Origin: Drosophila pseudoobscura
Lineage: Eukaryota > Arthropoda > Insecta > Diptera > Drosophilidae
DNA: 64,000 nt
Direction: 5' to 3'
Assembly (NCBI RefSeq): GCF_009870125.1
Contig: NC_046681.1
Location: forward strand, 3,100,001-3,164,000
Position numbers and translations under genes: made by a program. Every line of letters begins with the position of its first letter. Within the stretch, counting starts at the first letter, position 1. Under the pieces are notes generated by a model that was not told the origin of the DNA, made no database searches, and saw only the letters and a list, made by a program, of their open reading frames with translations. Of this stretch, positions 22,448-34,448 are shown one piece after another.

Positions 22448-25061
22448 TTTGTTATTAAATTGAATTGAAGTGAAATCCGTTGTTTTATGTGTGTTTTTCT
22501 TGGATAAGGGTACATTGCAGATTCTATATTGCAGAAACTACATTCCTGATCTTGAAATATGTCTTCTGTTTGTTTCATGTGAAATAAACGGATGACCATC
22601 ATCTGAAAGACCATACGGGCAAGTAAAGTCAATACTTTTTGCGGAAATTAAAAAATTTAAAAATGTGGTCGTATATGTAAGAGCTCGCATTGTGGTAGTA
22701 CAGTACAATCCGTACTTGGAGGCTGATATTCCTCAATTCGACAACAAATTCCGACCCACTTCCGAACCATTTTTTTTTTACAAATTTTTACATTTTGACA
22801 TGTTGCAAACACACTATTTATAAGACAAGGCGATCATGGAAATTCTTATTGATGGACGTCATACGAATGTCCAACGATGCCTCAATCTCAATTAGTTCTC
22901 TCACAGCATCACAGCATGCCTTGATAAGGCAAAATGTGACCTGTGCCAGAAACTTTAATAACATCCCTTGTAAAACTGAAGGGTTTCAAAAACTTCCGAA
23001 AGGCCTATATTTTCACTTTGCTAGGGCCTTAAAATAAAATCAGACATTTTTAACACCATTTAAATGGCACATAGTGGTGTTCATTCACGCATGCTAAATT
23101 AATAGCTTTTGAACAAAAGATAGATACTTTCATAAAAGGCACTTAAAAGGAAAATCTTCCAAAAAACTTTTTGTAAAAGTTGAACTTTTTCCGGTGCATA
23201 TTTTTATATTTAATATGTTTTCCTATATTTGTATATTTTTTGGATCAGTGAAGAACGTTTAATGGGTAATGTATTTAATGAATATACAAATTTTTTATAT
23301 TCAATTTTTAATCTCATATAATTTAAAAAAAAAATATTTTTATATTTTTAATTTTTAATCTCATATAATTAAAAAAAACGAAAGAAACATATCAATTATA
23401 AGCCTGCTCTAGTTTTTTTATTTTTGTAAAATACCCATTTTATAACCTTAACATTGGAAATAATTTATAGCAAACTTAATTAATTAATTTTTCTGAAGAA
23501 TAATTATTTTCGTAGATATTTTCGTATCTCACATGTCTAAGATATGAAATATATGGATGGATTAGTATCTAATCATCTAATCTAATTTTTTAAATTTTTT
23601 CATATTTGACTCGACTTGACTGCCTCTTAAATTTTCCCGAGATTTGTTTAGTATACGTTCTCCAATATTTCTTTATCTAAGTTCAAGATAAAATCCACCT
23701 TTTACATCGTGCCAATGTATTACCATACAGCACTTTGCCCTCTATTCTGTTATTGCAACGACTTAAACAACAAAATAATCAACACTCAAACTATATAAGA
23801 TTAGTTAATATAGAGCTATATTAGATTTGTGGTGAAAGTGGATGTGTGTAACGTCCAGAAGGAAGGCGTTTCCGACCCCATAAAATATATATATTCTTGA
23901 CCAGCATCAATAGCCGATCAATAAATTAGCCAAAAGTTGTATCCAGACTCCTGTGATATTACACTGATTCAAGTTGGTTACAAACGGCTGTTAGTGTGAG
24001 AAAAATAGAAAAAAGAGAGACAGATGTGAAGAGCAATACCAAACGACATATAAAATATATTGTAAAAATTAGATATTAGAAACTATAACACTTGGCAACA
24101 ATATTGACAATATTGATTTCTGAATGATTTGCGGCCTTACAAATATTTTATGAATCATCGGGTTTTTTTTAAAAGTGTGGTTTAAAATGTTTTGTTAATG
24201 TTTTTTTCAGAGGTTGTGCTTTTTTTCCCATAACTTAAGTATGTTACATCTGGTTGTACTGAAAAGCTGATAAATGCAGTTAGAAATCGTACACAACAAC
24301 TTGCCGTTACAGCTTACCTTCGTAAAAATATTAAGTTTTCAAATTCAAAATTGATCATTTTTGTAGGTATTTATTTTCAAATATTGATATTTTTTTCGTT
24401 TGGTTTTATTAAGCTTTGAATCCGTACATTGCATACATATATCGTATCTTAACAACACAGGTAAATAATATTAAGGAGACCAAACCTATTGCTTAATGCA
24501 AGAGGACTTATAGAAATATAATATAGTATAGTATATAGTAATAATAAAAAAAAATAATATTATAATATTGGGAGGGAAACTTATAGTTGGCCAAAAGTAT
24601 TGGCAAATTCAAATATGGATGAACTCATAAAGTCAACTGAGATATCTATAGTTTTCGCAATATCGTATTTAAAAACATTTTCTTTTTTTTTAACTTCTGA
24701 AAACGACGCTGCGGATGGACTCCGGCAAAAGAGATCTGAGATCTGGTCGACAATGGGTTAATCGTTCATTGCCCATGATTGGAAGTCATATTCCTCGATT
24801 TTGATATTCGGTTTAATTTTTATTGTAATGTTTGTTAAAAAAGGATTAAAAACTGGATCTATAAGAACAATTTACATACAGTATTATTTTCCGCGGTTCA
24901 ACTCCAGTTGCACAGCTGCCTAAATAAATGGGGGGTTAAATGGGTTAAGTTCTTTCAATCATTATGAAGGAAACATCTGTTCAAAATTGTATATTATATT
25001 TTGTTTTTTTCATCTAGGCACATCAGCACAGCACACTCCAAATTGCAAAGTATCGCTTGCT
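22448..25061. other. AT-rich intergenic DNA
   Basis: No supported gene. The region is very AT-rich with A and T runs and includes at least one transposon relic (23836-23930). It is far longer than the compact amd-Cs spacing I recall for D. melanogaster, so most of it probably accumulated through insertions. Confidence 0.6.
23836..23930 (-). mobile_element. Transposon relic, minus orientation
   Basis: Read on the minus strand, the block runs GATCGGCTATTGATGCTGG, then TCAAGAATATATATATTTTA, then TGGGGTCGGAAACGCC, TTCCTTCTGGACGTTACAC. This is a recurring hallmark of degenerate Drosophila repetitive elements and is related to the block at 14739-14840. Only the terminal part is recognisable. Confidence 0.6.
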
Positions 25062-26690
25062 ATGCAATGGTAAGTGTTGCTGCAGGAATCACCTTGGCAA
25101 GCGGACGCGGATGCTACCGAAATGCGGCGCATACTGAAATGTAATCAACATCCTCTTGTCTGCAGTTACAAACTATCCGCCAGACGCAGCTTATACAATG
25201 CCACGGCACTCCAATCGGATCTCAGTAACCAGAACCACGGCCACGCCATCGGCAATCTGGACCTGGAGTCGGCCCGTCAAAATGCCAGGATCGTGGTTAT
25301 AGGCGCCGGTCTGGCTGGTCTATCGGCCGCTCAGCACTTGCTGTCGCATGGTTTTCGGAGGACTGTTGTCCTGGAGGCCACCGAACGCTACGGAGGGCGC
25401 ATCAACTCGCAGCGCTTTGGCGACACCTTTTGCGAACTGGGTGCCAAATGGGTGCCCATCGATGGCTCTCAAGACTCAACGTATGAATTGCTGCGTAATG
25501 TCGAGGGGTTGGGCAAGCGGATTAAGCAACCGGACAGGCCCGAGTACGTCCAAATAGACCACGACCAGAATAAAGTTAATCCAGTCATGGTTGACCTGAT
25601 CGATGCTCTATTCCGTCAGCTGTGTGGAGGCTTGAAGGTCTCCGACAAAGTCAAGACTGGCAGTGACCTTCACTCGCTGGACAACGTGATGGCCTATTTT
25701 AGGACAGAGAGCAACAAGGCGATCGAACTCTCTTTTAAGCCAGAAGAGCAAAATACGGCCAGGGAGATCTTCCAGTCGCTGTTCAAGGAATTTAGCAGCG
25801 TCCTGGGCTGCTGCTTGGAGTACGTCAACATAGATCATATTACCAGCTGCCCCGTGCAACCGGATCCCATCTATGTGCCCACCGGCCTGGACAATATTGT
25901 GGACGAGCTGACCCAACGTCTGGGCAAGGAGCAGCTGCAAACGGGCAAGCCCGTTGGTCAGATACAATGGACGCCGTCGGCACTCGGACACCACAATAGC
26001 GTTGGCTGCCTTGACGGAAGTTTGTACAATGCAGATCACATCATTTGCACTTTGCCCCTGGGTGTGCTAAAGAACTTCGCTGGCATCCTGTTCAGACCTT
26101 CGCTGCCGCAGGAAAAGATGATGGCCATACGCAACCTGGGATTCGGTAGCCCCGTCAAGATCTATCTCTCCTACAATCTACCCATACGCCTGTGGCTCAG
26201 AAGAAACCTGCGACCCCTTGGCACGCTTATCAATCGCGTGACCGATCCCCAAGCCGAACGGAGCTGGACACAACAGGTAGTGGAAATATCTCAGGTACCC
26301 AGTAGCCAGCATGTGCTGGAGGTGCGCGTAGGTGGTGGATACTACGAAGAGATTGAGAAGCTGCCGGACACCAGGCTCTTGGAACAAATAACAACGCTGC
26401 TGAGGAAATGTATTAGCAACCCTCTGGTGCCCTATCCCCAGGAAATTCTGCGCTCCAAATGGAGCACCTCCGCCTGCTATCTCGGAGGGCGTCCGTACTT
26501 TTCCACCTGCAGCAGTGCCCGCGATGTCCAGCGTCTGGCTGCTCCGCTGGGTGGAAAAGCTCCCAGTCTGCTCTTTGCCGGCGATGCGACGGCTCTGCAT
26601 GGCTTCGGCACCATCGATGCAGCGCGATCCAGTGGCATACGAGAAGCGCAGCGAATTATCGAATACTACAACATCAAGCAATACATCTGA
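25062..26690 (+). CDS. Cs: Flavin amine-oxidase-like protein (anon-37Cs)
   Basis: Member of the flavin monoamine/polyamine oxidase family. Best model: exon 1 25062-25069 (ATG CAA TG|GTAAGT) joined to exon 2 25166-26690, giving MQCYKLSARRS... and 510 residues, close to the ~504 I recall for D. melanogaster. The unspliced frame also stays open upstream to 25074, so the start is not certain. The FAD dinucleotide-binding motif IGAGLAGLSAA lies at about residues 48-58, ERYGGRI at about 75, and the C-terminal FAD-contact region is LLFAGDATALHGFGTIDAA. Substrate and reaction are unproven. It sits between amd and Ddc and runs tail-to-tail into Ddc, with only 250 bp between stop codons; in D. melanogaster the two 3' ends overlap. 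Its location among catecholamine genes suggests an amine substrate, but that is inference. Confidence 0.9.
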
Positions 26691-26940
26691 TGGAATTGGC
26701 TTCCCAAGTCGGTACAAAACAAATCCTAGTCAAAATTACCAAATTTAGTTACAATTTGTTTTTTTAAGCAGATCAATTTAATTAAAAGTAGCATAATATA
26801 CATTTAAAGCATTAACAACAACGACAACGATACGATGATAAGATACTAAATAGTGATGTGGCGATGAACGGTAGTTCCCGGTCCATCTTATTGCGATGTA
26901 AATTCCCTAAACATGTCACAACCCAAAGGCTGAGCTGGAC

Positions 26941-29549
26941 TTACTGCTCAGCATCCATCTCGTCGGCGGCGGCGGCGACCTCCTTCCAAGAGTACACCAT
27001 GTCTTCGGATTGAGTGAAGCGCGAGCAGACGGCCATTCGCAGGAAGTACACATCCTGTATCTTCGCCGGCACCATGTGGATATTTCCTCGGCCATTAATG
27101 CGCTTTAGCAGAGCCTCGTTGCGCTCGTTGCTGCCCTTGAGCCGGAAACAGACGAGGCCCATGTTCACTTCTGCGGCCAGCTCGAAGCGCTTGTCAGCGA
27201 CGCACTGCTCCCCGAACTGTGTGGCAAAGTTACAGTGGCGGCGGATGTGTGCCTGCAGGTTCTCGACACCATACAGCCGCAGGACGAACCAGAGCTTGAG
27301 GGCGCGGAACCGTCGTCCGAGGGGAATTTGCCAGTGGCGGTAGTCCGGAGCAGAGCCTTGCATATCGTGCTTCAGGTAGAGTGGATCCACATTAAAGGCG
27401 TTCACAACCCAGCTGGGGTCCTTTAGCCACATTGCCGAGCAATCGAAGTTGACCAGCATCCACTTGTGGGGATTAAAGTTGAACGAGTCGGCCGCCTCGA
27501 TGCCCTTCATCAGATGCCGGTACTCTGGACAGATGAATGCAGAGCCTGCGTAGGCGGCATCCACATGGATCCACACCTTGTGCTTGTTTCCCACTGGACC
27601 ACATTCGTCCAGGCGGTCGAAAGCGCACGAATTGGTCGTGCCTAGGGTGACAACAGCATAGAAAGGTATCAGGCCATCCTCCAGATCCTGCTCGATGGCC
27701 TTTTCCAGAGCCTCGCCCCGCAAGCGACTCTTCTCCGACGGCACCGAACGCAGCTTGACCCCACCCAGAAGTCCCGCTCTCTCCACGGAAGAATGCGCCT
27801 GGTCAGAACAGTAGCCGACGAGTTTGCCAATGATGGTGTGCTCATCCCAATCTGGATGCTGGGCCTGGACCTCCTTAACCTTCTTTGCTTTGGCGCCCAG
27901 CAAGGCCACCAAAGTGGACTCACTGGCGGTGCCCTGGATGACGCCGCCTCCCTTACCGCCCGAACAGGCCAGGAACTCGGAAGGCAAATCGATCATCTTA
28001 CCAAGCCAATCCATCATCGCCACCTCCAGCTCGGTGCAGGCGGGACTTGCGATCCAGGTGAACCCTATGCAGGCGATCGCTCCACTCAGCATGTCCGCCA
28101 CAATGGCCGGATACGAGTTTGCCGTCGGGAAGTAGGCGTGAAACTTGGGACTGTGCCAGTGCGTCACCCCCGGCATAATCACTCGCTCGATGTCCTGCAT
28201 CACGTCCTGCCAGTTCTCTGGCTTCTCGGGCGCTGTATCCGGAATCAGAGGCTTTAAGTAGCCGGGCTTCACCTCAGGCAAGACCCGTCTGCAAAGAGGA
28301 AAATTACATTAGCCAGTTGTCTACCCATCTATTCAGCAAACGCTTTCTACTAATTGCATTTGAAACTTAGTTATCCTCACACCAAACCAAACCCCAAGCA
28401 TCTATATTGTGTGTGTAGATACTCGCAACAGCAGCATCGCATCCCCAGATTGTTGCCAGTTGTAAATAAGAAATCAATAGTATGGGTGTACAGAAGTGGG
28501 CGAAGACAAGATAATGGAATTACCTTCATTTACCCATGTTCTTTCTAGAAAGTAGTGAACAAAATACAGTATGTATACATTCGGGAGAATGAACATTTTT
28601 GGATGCCGAGAAGTGGAACAATGTTTAAGGTTGGGTGGAGTCTTTTTTAAGTAAGTTTCTAGCAACTGGTACAAGCTCAGCTGCTAATTCAAAGTCTGTT
28701 ATATACATTATCCAACACGATACATGAATGAATATATATGTATATGTATATTCAAGGCAATGGAGAGTCAAAAAGAAACCGTTAGATTTACCAAAGAACA
28801 ATGGAACGGCAATCATTATTGCCCGTGGCATACACGTAAGACACGTACAAAGACGCCCTTGAAACGCCAACATTAAAACCTATTTAATGCTGTAATAAAC
28901 GATTAGCTTCATTTGGTTTGGCCAAGAGCAGTAGTAAAGTTATAGATAGTAGGAAAACAAAAAAAAGCGTGTTCAAAAATGAAAGTGTTTAGCCTTAGAG
29001 AACTAGGAAGGCCGCTGAGAGCGAGCTGGATATGCAACAAAGCAAAGGTCGGATCGTAGAGACTTTCCAATGACTATATATACCTTTGCATGTGCTAAAT
29101 GTCATTCACTTGCTCTGTATCAAACAGAACGAACTTTCAAATTAACACCGCGCCGCACCGCACGCTGAGGTCAGGCCAATATGTATCACATCTGTATCTG
29201 TGTGTTTAAATTAAATTTAATTGAAACACTCCGATACACGCTTACTCACTCTCTGTCTGTCCCGCTCGTTAGATCGCTTACCTGTCTCGTATGTTCTCCA
29301 AATATTCGGCTATATAATCCACCATTGATTTGGCAAAGTCTTTGAACTCCGGGGCCTCCATGTCGATCTTTAAGTAGAAAGAGCGGGACACTGGTAAGTA
29401 CTGAATGGATCTATGTGTCTCTTTGCTCGACATACCGAGACCTTGGGATCCAGCTTATCTTCCACCTTGGCGTTAGCTTTAGCGTTACCATTACCGTTAC
29501 CGTTAGTTTGCTGGGGTTTGTTAGTGGTATTAGTGGCTAGGTCGCTCAT
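26941..29549 (-). CDS. Ddc: Aromatic-L-amino-acid (dopa) decarboxylase
   Basis: Makes dopamine from L-dopa and serotonin from 5-HTP, in neurons and in epidermis for cuticle tanning. Coding exons on the minus strand: 29549-29436 (neural-type N-terminus [14 protein letters not shown]..., joined as [11 protein letters not shown]), 29367-29282 and 28288-26941. The neural form is 515 residues. Skipping the upstream exon leaves the ATG at 29361 and a 475-residue epidermal form, the D. melanogaster length. Junctions: AAG GTC TCG|GTATGT; GACAG|GTAAGC; TTGCAG|ACGGG. The PLP lysine is in [23 protein letters not shown] binds PLP, and SDQAHSS has the decarboxylase His that amd lacks. A 993-bp intron separates the last two exons. 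The noncoding exon 1 and promoter are at 30.32-30.52 kb. Strong identity to fly Ddc throughout. Confidence 0.98.
28289..29281 (-). other. Ddc intron
   Basis: 993-bp intron between the last two Ddc coding exons. No gene is seen inside. Confidence 0.9.
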
Positions 29550-30315
29550 TTTAGGTTCGTTGCAATTTAAAGACTAAGTGAAGTCGATGCTCTGAGCGGT
29601 TTAGGTAGGCAATGGGAAAAGCCTGAATGTTGATATCAAGTTTTGTTAGTAAATGTAGTGAATATGTATTGATAATGCTAATCAGCACAGCAGCTGCGGC
29701 CCAACAACGAATTTTTTTAGGTATGGGGTCACTGCGACTTGTACATACCCTACCCCAACCGAATGACCGTGAAATAATGTTTATACCTATGTGGGGAATC
29801 TCAGATTTTTATGAGTTGTGAGTTTTGCATTGTCGCTTAAATAGTTACACATATTTGGCACTACTTTCGGCTCAGTGTAATTTATTTAATAATTAGAATT
29901 GCAGGCTGGTTTTTGCATTAATGAGTTTGTTCGTATTTTACTCGATTTAATTCACTTTTAAGCAACGCAAACAAGTTGGCATTGGAGGCAGCCACTTTTA
30001 GCCCGTGACTAAAGATGAAAAACTTATTTCACAGATACACAACTTGTAAATCCAAAAGCCCCAAAAGCAGTAAAGCCAAGGAATTCCGCATATACTTAAA
30101 ATTGGGATAGACGCGTGGGGCTATGTGCTTCGAGATGCCTTCGCATCAAAGCACTCGGTACACCACTGCGTATACGTATAGAATTGTGTGTCCATTTCCA
30201 TACAGTTGCAGTAATTATGTTGCCAGAGCACTTTAAGTGTTTGCACGCACATACATATGTATGTACTCGCACATGTCCATTCGTCCATGCAAATATTGTA
30301 TATAGAGCCACTCAC

Positions 30316-30486
30316 CGTGTACTTTAGGTAAGTGCCTTTAATTATTAGCACTTGTCGCGCTTTGTTTCCGTTTCGAACTAAATCTTTTGGTCTATTGCGC
30401 TGCTTTCTGAGCTGTGATGGACCCACTTGGTGCTCGGTGCGCGGTGTTCGGTGTAGTGTTCGGAGCTCGGCGTTCGCTTGTCAACT
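30316..30486 (-). other. Ddc noncoding exon 1
   Basis: From the predicted start (Inr TCAGTT, A at 30486) to the donor ACG|GTGAGT at 30315. The exon can be spliced to the neural exon (29549 side) or directly to the acceptor at 29367. Confidence 0.75.
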
Positions 30487-30520
30487 GAGCGCTGCTCGCA
30501 CTTGGCCAAGGCTTTTAAAG
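30482..30520 (-). promoter_or_regulatory. Ddc core promoter (TATA and Inr)
   Basis: On the minus strand a TATA-like CTTTAAAAGC (30520-30511) is followed about 30 bp later by TCAGTTGACAAGCG, an initiator at 30488-30483. The sequence around the start matches what I recall of the D. melanogaster Ddc start. Confidence 0.8.
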
Positions 30521-30572
30521 CCCAGCAGCAGCCCACAGCCACCGCATCGGGCACGGGTACGGCCCAAGCAGG

Positions 30573-30579
30573 ACCGGTT
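30573..30579. promoter_or_regulatory. Grainyhead site, Ddc proximal
   Basis: ACCGGTT about 90 bp upstream of the Ddc start. Grainyhead (NTF-1/Elf-1) was originally found through binding to the Ddc proximal promoter at about this distance, so this is a probable functional ortholog. Confidence 0.65.
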
Positions 30580-30586
30580 CAAGCCG

Positions 30587-32253
30587 CTCGGCCGTGGCTC
30601 CGGACTGCAACATTCTCAACTTGTTTGTGCGATTCTCTTTGATTTGTTATTGCGCTCTTCTGGTGATTTTTTGGTTGTTATTTTGGAACATGCATTAATT
30701 TGCGCGTGACTCAGTAGCAGGACATTAAACTCGGGCCCAGTCAAAGCTGTAAGAAGACCCCTCTGAATGGAATGGTTCAGAGCTGGGACAGCTCGATCTT
30801 GAATTATGTTCTTGGAAGCTACTGACGAACTAGAATGGGCAGATCTAAGAAGTTTATGGAAACTTTTTCTTTCCAATAAAATCCAATAAATTAATACAAT
30901 TATATTAATAATTAATTAATAGTAGCCCATTTAAAATTGAAAGACCTCTCAGAATGGTTTGAATTCTGCGCACGATCCTCCAAGCGCCGTTCCCAGGTAT
31001 CGTTTTATGGGGACCGTGCGAGTGCGGTCCAGGAATCCCCCGTCATGAGTCACGTCACACCGGGCAGCGATTTTTTGAAATTCATAGAAAACGAGACATT
31101 TACCATTATTCCATTCGTACGTTTTTCGCGCTTTTGAAAACAGGTTTTCAGAGCATCAACTGTGACGTGGTCCGGGAGGCCCGATCCGCTCGTGTTATCT
31201 TCCACTCCACTATGCCGGTGACGTCAAAGAGTTCCATATCCTGTTGAGCCTGGGATGGGGATGTGGAGCTGATTGTTGGATTGTTCAGCAGGGGGTGGGT
31301 TGTTGGCCAACTGTTGCTACGCGCCGAGGAGAGTGTGCCTGACATTTCAACGAAGCCACTTTGGCAAATCACTTGACTGAATCAACAGATTTTTATTCCA
31401 TGCCCTGTTGGGCTCTGCTTCTGATTGTAATGCGTTGAGAGCATTCCCAACCAACCCCCAACACCCATTCAGGCAACAAACCACCCACAAATATGTGCTC
31501 ACCTCCTGGGCGAGTGCTGAATGATGGGGTCCAATGGGGGAGACTTTTCTACAATTTGATTTATGGCTGACTTGAGTAGGGAGAGCATAGAAAAGACTGA
31601 CTATTATGCATGCGCTCATGAGAATGAGATGGCGCCTTTAAGTAGGGCCTGCATAATCAGACAAAACCAGCAAAAGAACACAAGGGAGAGCCACAAGTAA
31701 GCAAAATAATGTTGAATGTTGTGTGCATCGCCTTTTGGAGGATTAATTAATATTAAGCCGAAACAGCTTGACAAGCATCCAATGAGATAGCCCAGACTCT
31801 GCCCACATCTTACTCGCAGTTCAAGTGCATAAACGTACACAGTCCAGGGATTAAACTTCAAGCTATGCAAATAATGTGTATTATTTATTGTATTGTTTCT
31901 TCACATAACCAACATCTCTTGTTGTTTAGGTTTAGGTTTCATTGATTAACTGGATTCAGTTTGGATAGATCTCGATTTTATAAACCAATTCGCGGGGTGG
32001 GCCTAAACAGCTCACAGGGAGACAACGAAAGTTGAGCCACATTGAGGCACACGCTGCGACAATCGATCCAAGCATAATAAGGAAGAGTGGGGAAAAACCA
32101 TTGACAAGGGACAAATTTTTTGGTTGTTTCGCTTCATTATTCCAGTCAGTCAGTGGGCACATTACAATAGTGCGTATTTCAGCGGAAACAAATTGAAAAG
32201 TACTTAGTAAATGCTAAAGGTAGTTACAACTTAACGGAACTAGACGCGCCGAG
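30587..32253. other. Intergenic DNA between Ddc and l(2)37Cc
   Basis: Upstream regulatory DNA of Ddc plus 3' flank of l(2)37Cc. Several minus-strand frames with hydrophobic stretches (31616-31870, 31956-32162) have an apparent donor and acceptor, but the phases do not match, so I do not call a gene. Confidence 0.5.
31032..31057. promoter_or_regulatory. kB / AP-1 / CRE cluster upstream of Ddc
   Basis: Within 26 bp, about 560 bp upstream of the Ddc start, are GGAATCCCCC (Rel/kB-like, 31032-31041), TGAGTCA (perfect AP-1, 31046-31052) and TCACGTCA (CRE-like, 31050-31057). Ddc is a known epidermal wound-response gene in flies with AP-1- and Grainyhead-dependent control. This cluster could be part of the wound or immune enhancer. 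An overlapping plus-strand ORF (30937-31137) is not needed to explain the conservation. Confidence 0.45.
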
Positions 32254-33142
32254 CTACTGCGCAATGGTCGAGGGCAGATTCAGGAGCGTGTTCTGGCCAC
32301 TGGGCAAGTAGGCAACGCCACGGGATCTTGACAGTTGGTAAGCAATGTCCTCGGCGGCTTCAATACGACGCAGCTCGACCAAACCGTCACCAGCCTCGCC
32401 GAACGATTTGGCCAGCAAACCGGCAGCGGCGGCATCACCCTCGGCCGAAATGATCGATGCTAGCTTCTGCTGTTCGGCCTTCTCCACAACGAAGCGGGCC
32501 TTCTCTGCCTCCTGCTGGGCAACTTGTTTCATCTCAACGGCCAGCGTGAACTCACGGCCAAAGGTCAAGTGTGTCAGAGAGATGTCGTCCAGAATGAACC
32601 CGAACTGATTGGCGCGCAAGGTCAGCTCCTGTGATACGCGCTGCGAAACCATCTGGAGGTTGGGCACAAAGATTAGCAAAAAGCATATTATCGTTTCTAT
32701 CAAAACTCACCTCGCGCTGAGTAATCAGCTCTCCGGCATCGAATTGAGCGACGACCGCCTTCAGCACCTCAGGAGCAATGGATGGCAGGACACGCTCATC
32801 GTAGTCCTGGCCCAAAATCGTGTAAATCTTTGGCAGCTGATCGGGTATGGGACGGTACAGGATACGCAGTGTAATGTTAACATTCTGCAAATCCTTGCTG
32901 CCCGTGATGACTGGAACGTTGCGGGGCTGAGAGCGTATGTCGAAAATGATGGGTCGCTGCACCCATGGTATGAAGAAGTGCGTGCCCTCGCCAACTACGT
33001 GCTCCTTGATGCCGGTGAAACGATCAAAGATCACAGCTCGATGGCCCCCCTCCACATTATATAATGCGGAATTAACAACGCCGCCGAGCACTGCCACTCC
33101 GAGGCCCATCTGGCCAATGCGATTGAAAAACTGGGCAGCCAT
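32254..33142 (-). CDS. l(2)37Cc: Prohibitin (PHB1)
   Basis: Mitochondrial inner-membrane scaffold protein that forms ring complexes with prohibitin-2 and supports respiratory-chain stability and cristae. Exons 33142-32711 and 32652-32254 flank a 58-bp intron (GCGAG|GTGAG ... CTCCAG|ATGGT), giving 276 residues, the expected length. N-terminal hydrophobic anchor (residues about 10-25, [16 protein letters not shown]), SPFH/PHB domain ([14 protein letters not shown]..., [15 protein letters not shown]), then a charged coiled-coil region ([20 protein letters not shown]). The 5'UTR intron ends at CGCACAG|ACT ATG, with its donor at 33361. The promoter carries the GGTCACACTG element at 33438-33448. 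The downstream neighbour l(2)37Cb lies in the same orientation about 1.3 kb upstream. Confidence 0.97.
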
Positions 33143-33361
33143 AGTCTGTGCGAAAGTAAGAAGGAAATTATTGGCTTAATGTGCCTAACTATGTATTTAT
33201 TTCTATATGTATGTAAATAAAAAGCCGACTAGACTTATCAATTTCATCAACTTTTTAGGTTAGATCGTCATAGTTGGCCGACAACGTGCAGTGTTCATGT
33301 TTTTATGCCGTAATAACATAATTCTGAAATTGCGTGAGCGGCAAGATGTTGGAACTTACTT

Positions 33362-33430
33362 TTAACAACTTTGAAATGCGAATTATCAAAAATTAACACA
33401 CAATTTCTATTTTAAAACAAAATTTTAGCC
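33362..33430 (-). other. l(2)37Cc noncoding first exon
   Basis: Ends at the donor TTAAAA|GTAAGT (33361), which pairs with the acceptor at 33146 just before the start codon. The upstream limit, near the GGTCACACTG promoter element, is an estimate. Confidence 0.55.
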
Positions 33431-33600
33431 GTGAGAGCAGTGTGACCGTGGATTTATCGCTAATATACAGCTAATATACCCTCAGAAATATACAAAAAAC
33501 CTACCGTCTCATTTTAAAAATATACCGTAATATACTGACGAATTCAAGTTCTATATTCCCCGATTTTGATATTCCGTCGAATATTATTTGCTAGATAGAA
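33430..33600 (-). promoter_or_regulatory. l(2)37Cc promoter module (motif 1 / motif 6)
   Basis: On the minus strand it contains TGTATATTTCTGAGGGTATA and CGGTCACACTGCTCTCACG (33448-33430). These correspond to the fly housekeeping core-promoter motifs usually called motif 6 and motif 1 (M1BP site). A related module in opposite orientation lies at 44225-44425. Confidence 0.75.
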
Positions 33601-34448
33601 CAGTTAGCTACGTCCACATAATTTTATCCATTTAATGAATCTATTTTCTACTTGACTGGCTTATTTTAAATACTTGACTTAGATTGTTTTTTGCCTCAAT
33701 TTTGGTTCCTCAACAACAATATAGCGTCTCGTATGATGAAAAACCGAACTTAGCCCACTTAAGACCCCTCTATTTAAATAGTTCAACTACTTGAGGTATA
33801 TGGCGGAAAATATTAACTATTGTAAATTCTTCTTATAGATTCATTCAAAAAAAAAAACACTGAATCTTCCACCTAAACTGCGCTAACATTATTAAATAAT
33901 TAAAATTGATATACCCCCTTGGCTTATAATAGGTTAATCGTTCTACGTCAAGGATTCTACAAGACTGGTTAATTTTAAGTTTCATCACTAACCATACAGT
34001 ATACGGATTTGTTTATAAAATTTCAAAAAAAAAAGCTCAACAACAATGTCTACTAAATTAATATTTGTTCATGGTAACTGTACAACTGTGTATATTAAGT
34101 ACATTTTTATGTAATTACCATAAGTGACACCTGAATGTAAATTTGAAAAAATTTGGGCATTTATTTCTATCAGCCATATTGAGCCACTGATGGGAAACGA
34201 TCAGAAATTCGATGCTGATCAGGAATCTAATCACTGCATGAAAATAATGATCATCGCGCATCATCGTATGAAATCACTGATGATACATGAACTACATTCT
34301 TCACACAAATTTTACCAAACAATACGTTTTGAAATGGCAGTTCACATGGATTTTACTTGAACTCTACTCCTCACAACGGAATCAAGTGTTATCGATAAGT
34401 TAGATTCAAACATAAAATTGGAAAATTGGAAAGAGAGAAACCACAGAT
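33601..34448. other. AT-rich intergenic DNA
   Basis: No supported gene. A CACTAACCATACAGTATA segment near 33.99 kb matches the hairpin arms at 44335-44377. A TATCGATA lies at about 34391, next to the 3' end of l(2)37Cb. Confidence 0.55.

Noticed and set aside
31616-32162. Two minus-strand ORFs with hydrophobic stretches that might be exons of a small membrane protein
   Set aside because: The apparent donor after CGTTGTCTCCCT and the acceptor TTTGCATAG do not join in frame, and no family is recognised.
34124-34360. 78-residue plus-strand ORF near the l(2)37Cb 3' end
   Set aside because: AT-rich intergenic sequence with internal ATGA/CATCA repeats; no motif and no promoter.
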